DNA of 64,000 bases from contig NZ_RXNU01000008.1 in NCBI RefSeq assembly GCF_003966225.1, positions 1 through 64,000 on the forward strand, given 5' to 3'. The translations under genes were made by a program, and so were the position numbers. This DNA is from Shewanella canadensis (GTDB taxonomy: Bacteria > Pseudomonadota > Gammaproteobacteria > Enterobacterales > Shewanellaceae). The notes under the pieces were generated by a model. It was not told where the DNA came from and ran no database searches. It worked only from the letters and a program-made list of their open reading frames with translations. Each line of letters starts with the position of its first letter. Positions within the stretch are counted from its first letter, which is position 1. Positions 35,043 to 45,525 of the stretch are shown here, in pieces.

Positions 35043-36695
35043 CTAAATCTTAAAACTTGATACTAAACTGTTCAGCTCTGTTGAACCGTCCTGTATCTGT
35101 TGACTCGAATTGCCGATCTGGACACTCTTCTCTTGATTCTCTAACGAGATATCATTAATTCGAGTCACATTCATATTTAACTCTGCAATAACGGCGCTCT
35201 GCTCCTCTGTCGCGGCGGCAATTTGAATATTCATGTCTGAAATCTGACGAATAGATGACTTAATGGTCTCCAGTGCATCCACCACTTGCCCCGTTTCCTG
35301 AACCGTCTCACTGGATCGGAGCTTAGCCTTCTCAACAGACTGGTTGACACTCACGATCGAATGTTTGATAGCATCGATAATGCCATTAATTTCTTGCGTA
35401 GACTCCTGTGTACGACTTGCCAATGTCCTCACCTCATCGGCAACCACGGCAAAACCACGGCCCGCTTCACCAGCTCGCGCGGCTTCGATGGCAGCATTCA
35501 GTGCAAGCAAGTTAGTTTGCTCAGCAATACCCACGATAACATCTAGAATTTGGCCTATTTTTCCTGAGCTCACTTGCAGGCCTTGTGCAACTTCCGATGT
35601 GGTTTCCAGCTCAATCGAAAGCTCATTAATCTTGTCCATCGCACTACCCACTACACTCGTCGTCCTATCCGCTTCTGAATCTGCACTTCCGGCACTGTCT
35701 GCGGCAAGCTGTGCATTAGAGGCAACTTCTGATGCCGCCATGGACATCTCATTAATCGCGGTTGCGACACTTTCCGTCTCAGACTGCATATTATTGGTGA
35801 CTTCATTTGCTTCCAAAGAGATGGCAGCCAGACCGGTGGCCAGCTCCTGGCTATGGGAAACTGAAGCCAATACCGACTGCACAACGGCCTGAATTTTTAC
35901 GATAAAAATATTGAAATTACTGGCTACCTCTTTGAGCTCATCACTGCCGGACTCTTCCAATCGCAGGGTCAGATCCCCTTCACCTTTAGCAATATTCTCA
36001 AATGCTGAAATTGTCTGCTGCATGGGTCTCGATATGCTTTGAATTATGATAAACAGAATAAAGATAACGGGTAACCAAACCAGCCCCCCGACAAACAGAT
36101 ACTGCCAGGCAAAAGCCGCTTCTTGTGTTTTAATATCATCCACGTACATCCCCGTACCGACAATCCATCCCCAAGGTTTAAAGCGCTTTACCACACTCAT
36201 CTTAGGACTCGGGTCTGTGGCATTAGGTCGATTCCACATATATTCGATAAGCGCATACTCTTTACGCTCTGTCCCTGACACCATTAATTCAAACAACTTG
36301 ACCCCGTTAGGGTCTTTTATCCCCAATACATTGGTACCAATCAGCTTTTTAGCAAACGCATGCTGAATCATCACACCATTGGTATCTATGGTCCAATAAT
36401 ACTCCTTACCCGCATATCTCAATTCATCCAGAGCTAAAATGGCACTTTGCTTAGCCTCCTCTTCTGTTATTTCGCCAGCTTGAGCACTTTGGTAATAACG
36501 AAATATCACTTTTTCACCGACATCGGCCAATGAGGACAACTTAGCCTCTTTCTCAGCCACTAACAGGTTTTCAATACTTATAAGGGCAAAGAGAAACATA
36601 AAAACGGTCGCAACGATCGATAACCCCAACATGACAAAGAGGCGAGTTGAAATTTTTACCTTTCGAAACAAACGATTAATACTGTCCATTGTCAT
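35043..36695 (-). CDS. Methyl-accepting chemotaxis protein with single Cache domain
   Basis: 550 residues. TM1 (about 18-40), a periplasmic sCache_2-type sensor (about 45-195: YYWTIDTNGVMIQHAF, WGWIVGTGMYVDD), TM2 (about 203-225), HAMP, and a signalling domain with the conserved EQTNLLALNAAIEAARAGE and DEVRTLA hairpin. sCache_2 receptors usually sense small carboxylates such as pyruvate or propionate; ligand here is not deducible. Monocistronic. Confidence 0.93.
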   Translation of the reverse strand: MTMDSINRLFRKVKISTRLFVMLGLSIVATVFMFLFALISIENLLVAEKEAKLSSLADVGEKVIFRYYQSAQAGEITEEEAKQSAILALDELRYAGKEYYWTIDTNGVMIQHAFAKKLIGTNVLGIKDPNGVKLFELMVSGTERKEYALIEYMWNRPNATDPSPKMSVVKRFKPWGWIVGTGMYVDDIKTQEAAFAWQYLFVGGLVWLPVIFILFIIIQSISRPMQQTISAFENIAKGEGDLTLRLEESGSDELKEVASNFNIFIVKIQAVVQSVLASVSHSQELATGLAAISLEANEVTNNMQSETESVATAINEMSMAASEVASNAQLAADSAGSADSEADRTTSVVGSAMDKINELSIELETTSEVAQGLQVSSGKIGQILDVIVGIAEQTNLLALNAAIEAARAGEAGRGFAVVADEVRTLASRTQESTQEINGIIDAIKHSIVSVNQSVEKAKLRSSETVQETGQVVDALETIKSSIRQISDMNIQIAAATEEQSAVIAELNMNVTRINDISLENQEKSVQIGNSSQQIQDGSTELNSLVSSFKI

Positions 36696-36875
36696 TCCCT
36701 AAGCATTGATGAAATTGACCCTACTTATAACCTTCGAAGATAAAACCGAGTTTGTCAAAGATTTCCAATCATTAACGCGAGGGATTTTCCGAGATGTGTA
36801 TCACAAAATTTAAAGGCAGCCGACATAATTTGAATATAGCCTGCTACAAGGCCAAATTTTGGGAGTCCTGTGCAC

Positions 36876-37505
36876 TTACATATTCAATCTGAGCTTCAAC
36901 CAGGAGAGAGATTGAGATAACTTTGCTGATAGACCTAGCCTCAGCAGCAAGAGAAAACAGATCACCAGTATATAAATGCTGGGTTCTATCACTTCAGATT
37001 TGACTGACCAGTAGAAATGAATCGGCGCTAACAGTGCTAAGAGGTATACCAGATTATGCAGTTGCTGCCAGCGCTTACCCATTTTTCGTTTCAGTGATTT
37101 CAGCGAGGTGATAGAAAGTGCAATCAAGATGAGATAACAGATCATCCCCACCACAATATAAGGACGCTTTACCACCTCTTGCAGAAACAGTGACCACTCG
37201 AATAAGAGGTCCAGGCTGACAAATGCCATGATATGCAGTGAAGCATAGGCAAAAATATACAAACCTAACATTCTGCGGGTTTGAATGAGTATCCCCTGTT
37301 TAAACTTACGTGCGAGAGGCGACACCATTAGCAAGACAACCAAGGTATTTAACGCACCGATCCCGGTATAGTGGATGATGAACTGAACAGGATCGCCACC
37401 CGCCCCATTCGTCAGAACAAGAAAAATCAGATATCCAATCGGAAAAATAGCGACAAGGTGAATCACTGTCTTTAACCAAAAAAGATGTTTTGTCGTCAAC
37501 CGCAT
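36876..37505 (-). CDS. msrQ: Heme-binding subunit MsrQ of methionine sulfoxide reductase
   Basis: 209 residues, six predicted membrane segments of the ferric-reductase-like fold (YedZ). Conserved histidines lie in YASLHIMAF and QQLHNLVYLL. Carries electrons from the quinone pool or flavin to the periplasmic MsrP. Located 132 bp downstream of msrP in the same direction. Confidence 0.93.
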   Translation of the reverse strand: MRLTTKHLFWLKTVIHLVAIFPIGYLIFLVLTNGAGGDPVQFIIHYTGIGALNTLVVLLMVSPLARKFKQGILIQTRRMLGLYIFAYASLHIMAFVSLDLLFEWSLFLQEVVKRPYIVVGMICYLILIALSITSLKSLKRKMGKRWQQLHNLVYLLALLAPIHFYWSVKSEVIEPSIYILVICFLLLLRLGLSAKLSQSLSWLKLRLNM

Positions 37506-37637
37506 TCACAACTCCAAACACTAATACCAAAAAACTAATATCAAAGAAGCACCAAAGAAGTACCAAAGAAATAAAACCGCTGATGACTCGAGTAAAAACA
37601 TGCCTTACCTACCAGTCATCATGACCCGAGCTACGAA

Positions 37638-38660
37638 TTAGAAATAGCGCTTAAGGTCCATGCCTTTATATATGTCTGCCACCTGTTCACCATAGCCATT
37701 GAAAGCTTGCGTATTAATTCTCTTTGCTGAAAACAGCCCTCCTTCACCGATCCGCCGCTCCGTTGCCTGAGACCAGCGAGGATGATCCACTTCCGGGTTC
37801 ACGTTGGCATAGAAGCCATATTCATTTGAGGCTAACTGATTCCAGCTCGTCGGAGGCTGCCTGTCTGTGACTCGAATTCTCACAATGGATTTAATACTCT
37901 TAAAACCATACTTCCATGGAACGACCAGACGGATGGGCGCTCCATTTTGTGGCGGTAACGTTTTCCCGTATAGGCCAACAGAGAGGAATGACAGGTCATT
38001 CATCGCCTCGGCCATGGTGAGGCCTTCGACGTAGGGATAATGGATCCCTCCCCCCATCAATCGGCTTTTTTGACCCGGCATCTGCTCAGGTTCAAACAGG
38101 GTCTCAAAAGCGACATGGGTGGCTTTATTCTTCACTCCCGCCTTCTTAAGTAGAGCCGCCAGCGGAAAACCAACCCAAGGGATCACCATAGACCAGGCTT
38201 CTACACACCTAAGCAGATGAGTCCGCTCTTCCAATGCAAATAGTTTCAACAGGTCGTCGTAATCCAAAGTAAGAGGATTATCGACTAACCCATCTACAAC
38301 TAACTTCCACGGCTCAACATTGAAGCCTTGGGCATTTTCTGAAGGATCAGATTTAGCTGTGCCAAACTCGTAGAAATTATTATGCGTAATCACTTTGCTC
38401 TCGGGTGTTAATACACCGTTTAGCACAGAATCATATTGAGTATTCTTGGTATGGGGTAAGTCTGAACGTAGGAACTGAGACTTATCTTTTTTATCACCAA
38501 ACAGATCAAAAATACCCGCATTTGCATTCGAAGACAGTAATGCACTGGCACCGACAAACCCCATCTGTTTCAAGATGCGCCTACGATCGTTAAACACCTG
38601 CTCAGGTGTGACATCACAATCTTTATACTTGTCCCACGATGGTCTCTTATGAAAATGCAT
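37638..38660 (-). CDS. msrP: Periplasmic methionine sulfoxide reductase MsrP (molybdoenzyme)
   Basis: 340 residues. Twin-arginine signal RRRILKQMGF (from residue 26) for Tat export. The sulfite-oxidase-type molybdopterin domain ligates Mo through Cys152 (LLRCVEAWSM). Repairs oxidised methionines on periplasmic proteins with MsrQ as electron donor. A CRP-like site lies 45 bp upstream of its ATG. Confidence 0.95.
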   Translation of the reverse strand: MHFHKRPSWDKYKDCDVTPEQVFNDRRRILKQMGFVGASALLSSNANAGIFDLFGDKKDKSQFLRSDLPHTKNTQYDSVLNGVLTPESKVITHNNFYEFGTAKSDPSENAQGFNVEPWKLVVDGLVDNPLTLDYDDLLKLFALEERTHLLRCVEAWSMVIPWVGFPLAALLKKAGVKNKATHVAFETLFEPEQMPGQKSRLMGGGIHYPYVEGLTMAEAMNDLSFLSVGLYGKTLPPQNGAPIRLVVPWKYGFKSIKSIVRIRVTDRQPPTSWNQLASNEYGFYANVNPEVDHPRWSQATERRIGEGGLFSAKRINTQAFNGYGEQVADIYKGMDLKRYF

Positions 38661-38971
38661 TCAGCGCCCCTTCTATTCTTCTTCCAAAATAAGACCGTGA
38701 TGAAACGTGATCTATTTCACACCAAGTTACATTAACTATGTGAGTAACGACAATCTACTTTCCTCTCCTCTATGTCAGCTACAGGCCATAGATAACATCC
38801 ACATAAATTTGCCTGGCTCAACGCCTTTGCAGAATAGCTTATACGATATGGCGCATCACCTTGCACCTTTGTTTCTTAACACACGTCCCCCCTTCGTAGG
38901 CGTGTGTCGGCACAATAATCGATTAAGAGTTATTCATTTACCTCTAAGGCACTTGAAGATAGCGACTCTGC
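38661..38971. other. msrP / rmuC divergent spacer
   Basis: 311 bp with no credible gene; a plus-strand open frame over it has no ribosome site and no family features. It contains a CRP-like palindrome at 38706-38721 and a 7-bp stem-loop (ACACACG 38879-38885 with CGTGTGT 38901-38907). Confidence 0.5.
38706..38721. promoter_or_regulatory. CRP-like binding site
   Basis: CGTGA-TCTATT-TCACA, one base from the TGTGA-N6-TCACA consensus, with flanking A-rich bases. Centred about 53 bp before the msrP ATG. Both msrP and the divergent rmuC are possible targets. Confidence 0.55.
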
Positions 38972-40519
38972 ATGAGAATCTATGACTTTCCTTTGACCCC
39001 TATAATTATGGCCCCTCTCTTTATGCCTATCGATATCGCACTTTCTCTACCCGAAATTTTAGTCTTGGCAGCCGTCTCTTTTCTGGCAATTTTAATCGGG
39101 GCGCTTCTGAATCAGAAACTCACTCGCCATAGATGGCAGAGTGTAAGAGAAGATCTGGTGGTTCAACATCAGCAAGCAATGGAGAAAATACAGGAGGCAT
39201 TAAGCAATAGTGACACTTTGCTCGGTGATAAAGATCAGCAACTCGATCAATTTCAATTCAAATTAGAACAAAACCTGGCCGCTTTTGGAAAAGCACAGGC
39301 CGAGGCGGGGAGACTCCCTAAATTAGAGGCTCAATTTAACGAGTGCCAGCGAAAGCTGATGGAAACTCAATTGGCACTATCAAAATCCAATGCGATGCAA
39401 CAGACACTGACCGTTAAATTTACGGCAGAGCAGGAAGCGATGCAGGATAAAGTTACCGTCTTACAAGATGCCGAACTCCGACTTAAAACCCAATTTGAAA
39501 ACTTGGCCAACAAAATTTTCGAAGAGCGAAGCGAAAAACTTCAGCATCAAAATACTCATCAACTCGACAGTATTCTCGCGCCTTTTAAACAGCAGTTAGA
39601 AGGGTTTAGAAAACAAGTTCATGAGTCATACACTAACGAGCAATCTCAACGCAGTGCATTCAACCATCAACTGGAATCGCTAAAAACACTCAATCTGCAG
39701 ATGAGCCAGGACGCAGTAAACCTGACCAACGCTCTTAAAGGTGATAATAAACAACAGGGTAATTGGGGAGAGGTGATTTTAGACCGCGTCTTGCAGGAGA
39801 GTGGATTGCGAGAGGGACATGAATATGACACTCAAAGCGATCTAAAAAATGATGATGGCAAACGCTTTAAACCGGATGTTATCGTGCATCTACCCGAAAA
39901 CAAAGATGTGGTTATAGATGCAAAGATGTCACTGGTGGCTTATGAACGTTACTTCAATAGTGATAATGACAATATTCGGGCTCAGGCACTTAAAGATCAT
40001 GTCCTTTCGGTGAGAGGACATATTAAAGGTCTGAGTCAGAAGGATTACCAAAAGCTCCATGGATTAACCAGTCTGGATTACGTGTTAATGTTCATTCCAC
40101 TCGAGCCCGCGTTCCTGCTGGCTCTCGAGCATGACCCAAGTTTGGTCAACTATGCCTTGGAACAAAATATTATGTTAGTGAGCCCGACAAACTTGCTCGT
40201 GGCATTAAGGACCATTAATAATATCTGGCGTTATGAATATCAGAATCAAAATGCGCAACAGATCGCCAAACAGGCTGGGAAAATATACGATAAACTGTGT
40301 GGATATATGGACGATATGGACAAGTTAGGCCGAGCACTGGAGGGAGCGGAAAAAACCTATGCCAGCGCCATGAATAAACTATCCAGCGGAAAAGGAAACT
40401 TGGTCAAACAGGCACACCAGATGCAGCAGTTAGGGGTAGATACGAGTAAGAAACTCGATCCCCGCCTGCTCGATAAGGCCCTCGTCGATTACCACCTAGA
40501 TGAAAAAAAGTTAAATTGA
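38972..40519 (+). CDS. rmuC: DNA recombination protein RmuC
   Basis: 515 residues from ATG 38972; ATGs at 39008 and 39023 are also plausible, the last giving a tight N-terminal membrane helix (EILVLAAVSFLAILIGALL). Then a coiled coil (about 65-215) and the RmuC nuclease-like domain (WGEVILDRVLQESGLREG, KPDVIVHLPENKDVVIDAKMSL), a PD-(D/E)XK-type core. Limits inversions and may process recombination or stalled-fork intermediates. Confidence 0.93.
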   Translation: MRIYDFPLTPIIMAPLFMPIDIALSLPEILVLAAVSFLAILIGALLNQKLTRHRWQSVREDLVVQHQQAMEKIQEALSNSDTLLGDKDQQLDQFQFKLEQNLAAFGKAQAEAGRLPKLEAQFNECQRKLMETQLALSKSNAMQQTLTVKFTAEQEAMQDKVTVLQDAELRLKTQFENLANKIFEERSEKLQHQNTHQLDSILAPFKQQLEGFRKQVHESYTNEQSQRSAFNHQLESLKTLNLQMSQDAVNLTNALKGDNKQQGNWGEVILDRVLQESGLREGHEYDTQSDLKNDDGKRFKPDVIVHLPENKDVVIDAKMSLVAYERYFNSDNDNIRAQALKDHVLSVRGHIKGLSQKDYQKLHGLTSLDYVLMFIPLEPAFLLALEHDPSLVNYALEQNIMLVSPTNLLVALRTINNIWRYEYQNQNAQQIAKQAGKIYDKLCGYMDDMDKLGRALEGAEKTYASAMNKLSSGKGNLVKQAHQMQQLGVDTSKKLDPRLLDKALVDYHLDEKKLN

Positions 40520-40594
40520 TCTGAATCTGCCGTTGAGCCAATGTGATGATATTGAAGGATGTAAAAGCAGTCCTATTACGAAGGAATACTCAAA

Positions 40595-42544
40595 ATGCAT
40601 AAGTTGTTGATTGGCATTTTAACAAACCGATTGCTAGCGATTATCACGATTTTAATGGCAGTAGCGGCCATTGCCGTCACGTGGCCGGCTCACTCAAGCA
40701 ACTATACTTCTGATCAGCAGAGATATTTGGACGCGCGTAAGGCGTTAGATAATAAGAAAAGCAAGACCTATACACGATTGCGGTCTCAGTTAGACGACTA
40801 CCCCTTAGCCGTCTATCTCGACTTTCATGCCAATATCGATAGCATTTTGACCCACAAGGGTGAGAAAGCACTTAAGGAGTTAGCTCAATTTGAAGCGACC
40901 CCTCTATACAACACGGCCCGCTTTCGTTACCTGAAACGAGCGGGCTCACGAAAGCGGTGGCAAGATTTTTTAGTCATTAGTCCAAGCAGACCAAACAACA
41001 TCGCCCTTCAGTGCTACTTCTATCGTGCGCAACTCTCTCAAGGCAATGAAGAAACGGCATTTAAGGGAGCCCAAACACTCTGGTTATATGGAAAATCTCG
41101 CCCAGATGAGTGCGATCCCCTGTTTAAGGCATGGGAGAAGGCCGGCTATCGCTCACAAGAGTTAATCTGGTCCCGCATGTTACTCAGCTTCAATGCCAAC
41201 CAATACTCTCTACTGAAGTACCTATCGAAGAAGGTCACTACACATAAGAGAGAGGCGAAGAAGCTGCTTACGGTTTACAGAGATCCCAGAAGCTTAAGAC
41301 ATACCAAAAAATATCAAGATTCAGCCAAGATTAATGCCGACATCGTCAATGCCGGGTTGAGAAAACTAGCCAGAAAAGACCTTAACCAAGCCGTAAAGCT
41401 ATATGTTACCTACCAAAAAGCGGATAGGTTCAGTGACTATCAGGGCCGAAAACTCAGCCGTTACTTAATTAAGCGAGCGATTGTAAAGCAAGAGGCAAAA
41501 CTCAAAGGCTTTGTCGATTCAATGCTTCCCCTGCTGGACAGTGATGATCTAATCGAAGCCAGGTTGAGATGGGCGTTACGTGAAAATGATTTTGTGGCGG
41601 TCAATACTTTTTTACCCCTGCTCAGTGAACAAAAAAGCGCTAATCCCAGATGGTTATATTGGCAATCGAGAATCGACACATCAGACAAAACTACTGATGC
41701 AACAAAGTTAACTCAGCTGAGTCAACTTCGTAATTTTTATGGTTTTACCGCTGCCAACGAGCTCAAGGCAAGCTTCAGCTTAGAACACAAAGATACGGTG
41801 AGTGACGGCACATTAAGAGAGAGGCTCCACGATGACCGGGGATTAAGCCGGGTCATTGAACTGCTTGCTATCGATAAAATCATCGATGCCAGATCTGAAT
41901 GGATACAGATGTTAAACCGTCACGGCAAAGCGATGCAAAAAGAGTATGCGACGCTGGCACTGGAAAACCAGTGGCATGACCTTGGCGTGCAGGCCAGCAT
42001 TCAAGGCAAACTCTGGAACGACATGACACTGAGGTTCCCCTACGCCGCCGATGCAGCCTTTATCAGAGCGAGCAAGAAGCAAAACGTCGACATCGATGAA
42101 CTCAGAGCCATTGCCCGAAGAGAGAGTGCATTTTACCCCTATGCAACCTCAGGCGTCGGCGCACGAGGTCTGATGCAGCTGATGCCAGCGACAGCAAAAG
42201 AGACAGCCAGAAAAGAGGGGATCAAGTACAAAGGCCAGCGTAGCCTGTATCAGGCAGAGACTAACATTCGTCTGGGCAGCGCCTATTACGCCCGCTTACT
42301 CAAACAGTTTAACAATAATCGTGTGCTGGCGACTGCCGCGTACAACGCTGGGCCTCACAGAGTTAAACGTTGGCTAAAACAGACTGAGGGAAAGCTGGAT
42401 GTCATGGCTTTTATCGAATCGATACCTTTCACCGAAACCCGGGAGTATGTGCAAGCGGTACTCAGTTATCGCGTGATCTATCAAATAAAACAAGGCGGGT
42501 CGCCGGAGCTGTTTTCGGCGCAGGAGTTAAATTTCAAATACTAA
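40595..42544 (+). CDS. slt: Soluble lytic murein transglycosylase Slt
   Basis: 649 residues. Signal peptide (about 1-34), a superhelical alpha ring (about 40-480), then the C-terminal SLT domain with catalytic Glu510 in RRESAFYPYA, followed by GLMQLMPATA and AAYNAGPHRVKRW. Periplasmic exolytic muramidase making 1,6-anhydromuropeptides. AAGGAA lies before the ATG. Confidence 0.95.
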   Translation: MHKLLIGILTNRLLAIITILMAVAAIAVTWPAHSSNYTSDQQRYLDARKALDNKKSKTYTRLRSQLDDYPLAVYLDFHANIDSILTHKGEKALKELAQFEATPLYNTARFRYLKRAGSRKRWQDFLVISPSRPNNIALQCYFYRAQLSQGNEETAFKGAQTLWLYGKSRPDECDPLFKAWEKAGYRSQELIWSRMLLSFNANQYSLLKYLSKKVTTHKREAKKLLTVYRDPRSLRHTKKYQDSAKINADIVNAGLRKLARKDLNQAVKLYVTYQKADRFSDYQGRKLSRYLIKRAIVKQEAKLKGFVDSMLPLLDSDDLIEARLRWALRENDFVAVNTFLPLLSEQKSANPRWLYWQSRIDTSDKTTDATKLTQLSQLRNFYGFTAANELKASFSLEHKDTVSDGTLRERLHDDRGLSRVIELLAIDKIIDARSEWIQMLNRHGKAMQKEYATLALENQWHDLGVQASIQGKLWNDMTLRFPYAADAAFIRASKKQNVDIDELRAIARRESAFYPYATSGVGARGLMQLMPATAKETARKEGIKYKGQRSLYQAETNIRLGSAYYARLLKQFNNNRVLATAAYNAGPHRVKRWLKQTEGKLDVMAFIESIPFTETREYVQAVLSYRVIYQIKQGGSPELFSAQELNFKY

Positions 42545-42769
42545 TTCTAAATACTCAAAGCGAGTACAGGGGAAGACCTTATTCAGAAGGCTCTGTCAGA
42601 AAGGGCTGAAACAAGGCATCGATGAACTGGAATTTACAGGTTTCTTTTAAGCTTTTGTCGAAAAATCCCCCTGTTAACCCTCCGTTATGTAAAGATTTTA
42701 GACTCACGGGCCATAATGTGAATAATTACCATTTACATTAAGTTAACGTCGGTTCCTGCTGAAACGCCT

Positions 42770-43465
42770 ATGATTGCACTTGACACGCTTTACTTAAGCG
42801 CAGAATACCAACCCTTGATACAGACATCTGACCTACAGGTCTATGGTTATGAGGCTCTGTCACGGTTTCGCAATCGACAGGGAGTGTCGACGCCACCAAA
42901 CGTCATTTTCGAGCAACTTCACAGTCAAACCACTCTACTTGCAAACATAGAGATGAAAGCGAAACAATTCCAACTCGAGCACTCCAATCCTTCATTACCG
43001 CTGTTCATTAATTTAGATCCCCATGCAATAGAGAACAGCGGCGACAGCATGCTGGCGTTATTATCAACACGTGCCGATCTCACCGTTGAGATCATCGAAA
43101 ACACCTGCATCAACGATGCGAATCTATCGACCCGGCTCGTTTCTCAGCTCAAAGCTAAACAGATATCGGTGGCACTCGATGACATCGGCGCGCCCCACTC
43201 CATGCTATCTTTAGAGTTATTGAGCCAAGTTAACATTTTAAAATTCGACATCGAATGGCTCAATCAATCCAGCAGTGTTGAACTGCAACATTTAATGAAA
43301 GCATTGATTCAATTTGCAAAAGACAGCAATAAAAAGACAGTCTTAGAGGGCGTTGAAACAAGAGAACAACTCAAGCTTGCCCAAGAGCTTGGCGTCGATC
43401 TGGTGCAAGGTTTTCTATTTAAACCTCAATTTCAATATGCCGACTGCTCTGTTAAGTTGATTTAA
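42770..43465 (+). CDS. EAL-domain cyclic-di-GMP phosphodiesterase
   Basis: 231 residues, a bare EAL domain with no sensor. Catalytic set: EAL at 28-30, Asn81 (FINLDP), Glu107, Asp137-Asp138 (DDIG), Lys158 (LKFDIE), Glu193/Glu196 (EGVE) and Gln213 (QGFLF), so it is likely active despite conservative changes (DDIG for DDFG, QGFLF for QGYLF). Lowers c-di-GMP and may promote motility. Monocistronic. Confidence 0.9.
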   Translation: MIALDTLYLSAEYQPLIQTSDLQVYGYEALSRFRNRQGVSTPPNVIFEQLHSQTTLLANIEMKAKQFQLEHSNPSLPLFINLDPHAIENSGDSMLALLSTRADLTVEIIENTCINDANLSTRLVSQLKAKQISVALDDIGAPHSMLSLELLSQVNILKFDIEWLNQSSSVELQHLMKALIQFAKDSNKKTVLEGVETREQLKLAQELGVDLVQGFLFKPQFQYADCSVKLI

Positions 43466-43612
43466 TATAAATTAGATATGCCTAAGGGAGTTCAACCCGA
43501 TGTGTCCCGACTGGCTCAAAAATGAACCTTGAGAAGCTAATGGCGTAAACTGGATCAATGTGCCGTTTTATCGCATAGTGATATTTAACACGCAAACAGC
43601 AAAGGGACTTCG

Positions 43613-44524
43613 ATGACACAGCCACCTATCACAGAGCTTATAACCCAGCTAGGCCGTGTACTTTTAGGCAAACCTGAACAGATAAAATTGGCACTCACCT
43701 GTATCTTGGCCAGGGGTCACCTTCTCATCGAAGATCTGCCCGGTATGGGGAAAACCAGCCTATCTCATGGCATTGCACAGAGTTTGGGCCTCAGCTATCA
43801 GCGCGTTCAATTCACCAGCGACATGCTTCCGGCCGACATCTTAGGTGTGTCGATATTTGACAAGGAACAATCACAGTTTGTGTTCCACCCGGGACCAATC
43901 TTCAAGCAGATGATACTGGCCGATGAGATAAACCGAGCCAGCCCCAAGACCCAAAGTGCCCTGCTCGAAGCCATGGCAGAACATCAGATCACCATCGATG
44001 GGATCACGCATCCTCTTCCCAGTCCTTTCTTTGTTATTGCGACCCAGAACCCCAGTGAGCAAGCCGGCACATTTCCTCTTCCGGAGTCTCAGCTGGATCG
44101 TTTTATGATGCGCCTATCTATAGGTTACCCGAGCGCAGCAGCCGAATTGGCCATGCTTAAGGGCCATGACCAATCCCCTCAGATGAATACACTCCCTCAG
44201 TGCATCACTCAACTGGAGCTGAGTCAATTACAACAGGAGGTGGAAAAAGTCAGTGCATCAGATGCCTTACTGGGGTATATCCTGGCTTTGATTGAAGCGT
44301 CCCGTACTCAAAATGAGGGGTATGGCCTCTCACCCCGAGCCAGTAAAGCACTCCTGCAGGCCTCGAAAGCATGGGCTTTTATCCACAAACGTAGCTATCT
44401 GGTGCCCGAAGATGTACAGGCCGTATTCTCTGCGGTCGCCGAACATCGAATTCGCAGCAGCAGCCAACAACAGGGAGAAGCGCTATCCCAGAAAATCCTC
44501 AGCAACATCAACCCGATACTTTGA
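43613..44524 (+). CDS. MoxR-family AAA+ ATPase
   Basis: 303 residues. Walker A in LIEDLPGMGKTSL, Walker B in ILADEINRASPKTQ, sensor I ATQNP, and a C-terminal lid domain. MoxR ATPases act as chaperones for protein or cofactor assembly. First gene of a three-gene operon with a DUF58 protein and a membrane transglutaminase, 15 bp before the next start. Confidence 0.93.
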   Translation: MTQPPITELITQLGRVLLGKPEQIKLALTCILARGHLLIEDLPGMGKTSLSHGIAQSLGLSYQRVQFTSDMLPADILGVSIFDKEQSQFVFHPGPIFKQMILADEINRASPKTQSALLEAMAEHQITIDGITHPLPSPFFVIATQNPSEQAGTFPLPESQLDRFMMRLSIGYPSAAAELAMLKGHDQSPQMNTLPQCITQLELSQLQQEVEKVSASDALLGYILALIEASRTQNEGYGLSPRASKALLQASKAWAFIHKRSYLVPEDVQAVFSAVAEHRIRSSSQQQGEALSQKILSNINPIL

Positions 44525-44539
44525 CGTAACCTTAGAGTC

Positions 44540-45517
44540 ATGAAGAAAAACGGCACTAAGGAAAGCAGGTTTAATCTCTGGTGGGCTCAATGGCTCAACA
44601 GACGGCTGCCTCCGGCAGCAAGGGTGACGTTAGCCCATAAAAGTATCTTCATACTCCCGACGGGCTTTGGTTTGTTCTGGATATTTCTGGTGTTAATTTT
44701 ATTTGTATTTGGCACAAATTATCAAAATAACTTAGTCATAGGGTTAAGCATTCTGCTACTGAGTCTGTTTAATACCTGCATCATCTACAGCTATCGCAAT
44801 CTTGCCGGGCTCACCTTAAACGCGTCCGTGCCTCCCCAGGCCTATGCCGGAGAAACACTCGTTTTCCCGGTAAAACTCTCCTCCTCTCAACCCCAGTTTG
44901 AAGTGCAGCTTAATTATCCTGATAACCGGATTAAAGTGATAAAAACCATCGGTGAAGAGCCAATAGTGACACTGGTGCCGTTCGATAACCTTGTCCGGGG
45001 CAGAGTCTCACCGGGTCGTTTAAAAATTGAATCCCGGTATCCACTCGGCCTATTCCGAGCCTGGTCACATGTCAATCTTGATAACCCGCACATTGTTTTT
45101 GCCACGCCCTTAGCGTCACATTCACAGCTTAAATCGATCGATGCCGATAACCAGAATATCACTGGCGACAGGGGCATGCATATTCCCGGAGTCGATGAAT
45201 TTAAAGGGCTAAGGCAACATATCCCGGGAGAATCCTTGAGGCAGGTCGCATGGAAACAACTCGCTCAGGGGCGAGGCATGCTAAGTAAAGAGTTTCAGCA
45301 GCCCCAGGGAGAGCCCCACTGGTTAATCATTGAAGATCTGAACTCTCCCAGCCTTGAAAAGCAGTTAAGCGAACTGACCTGGGCAATCGACAAAATGAGC
45401 GGGCGAGGACAAGTCTTCGGCCTGGTTATTGGTCGGAAAAAAATTCTCCCCGCAGAAGGTGATACACACCGCGTACACTGTCTACAGCAGCTCGCCCTGC
45501 TTCCACAGTGCGTATAG
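44540..45517 (+). CDS. DUF58 domain protein
   Basis: 325 residues. Two N-terminal membrane segments (about 34-78), an Ig-like strand region, then the DUF58 core GVDEFKGLRQHIPGESLRQV, a vWA-like module found with MoxR ATPases. Middle gene of the MoxR operon; its stop lies eight bases before the ATG of the transglutaminase gene. Function in the complex is not defined. Confidence 0.88.
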   Translation: MKKNGTKESRFNLWWAQWLNRRLPPAARVTLAHKSIFILPTGFGLFWIFLVLILFVFGTNYQNNLVIGLSILLLSLFNTCIIYSYRNLAGLTLNASVPPQAYAGETLVFPVKLSSSQPQFEVQLNYPDNRIKVIKTIGEEPIVTLVPFDNLVRGRVSPGRLKIESRYPLGLFRAWSHVNLDNPHIVFATPLASHSQLKSIDADNQNITGDRGMHIPGVDEFKGLRQHIPGESLRQVAWKQLAQGRGMLSKEFQQPQGEPHWLIIEDLNSPSLEKQLSELTWAIDKMSGRGQVFGLVIGRKKILPAEGDTHRVHCLQQLALLPQCV

Positions 45518-45525
45518 GGAGCCTC

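Noticed and set aside
35344..35892. Plus-strand 182-residue open frame inside the Cache chemoreceptor gene
   Set aside because: It is antisense to the conserved signalling domain, whose codon bias creates long open frames on the opposite strand.
38707..38985. Plus-strand 92-residue open frame before rmuC
   Set aside because: It starts inside the CRP-like site, has no ribosome site, overlaps the rmuC start and shows no family or coding pattern.
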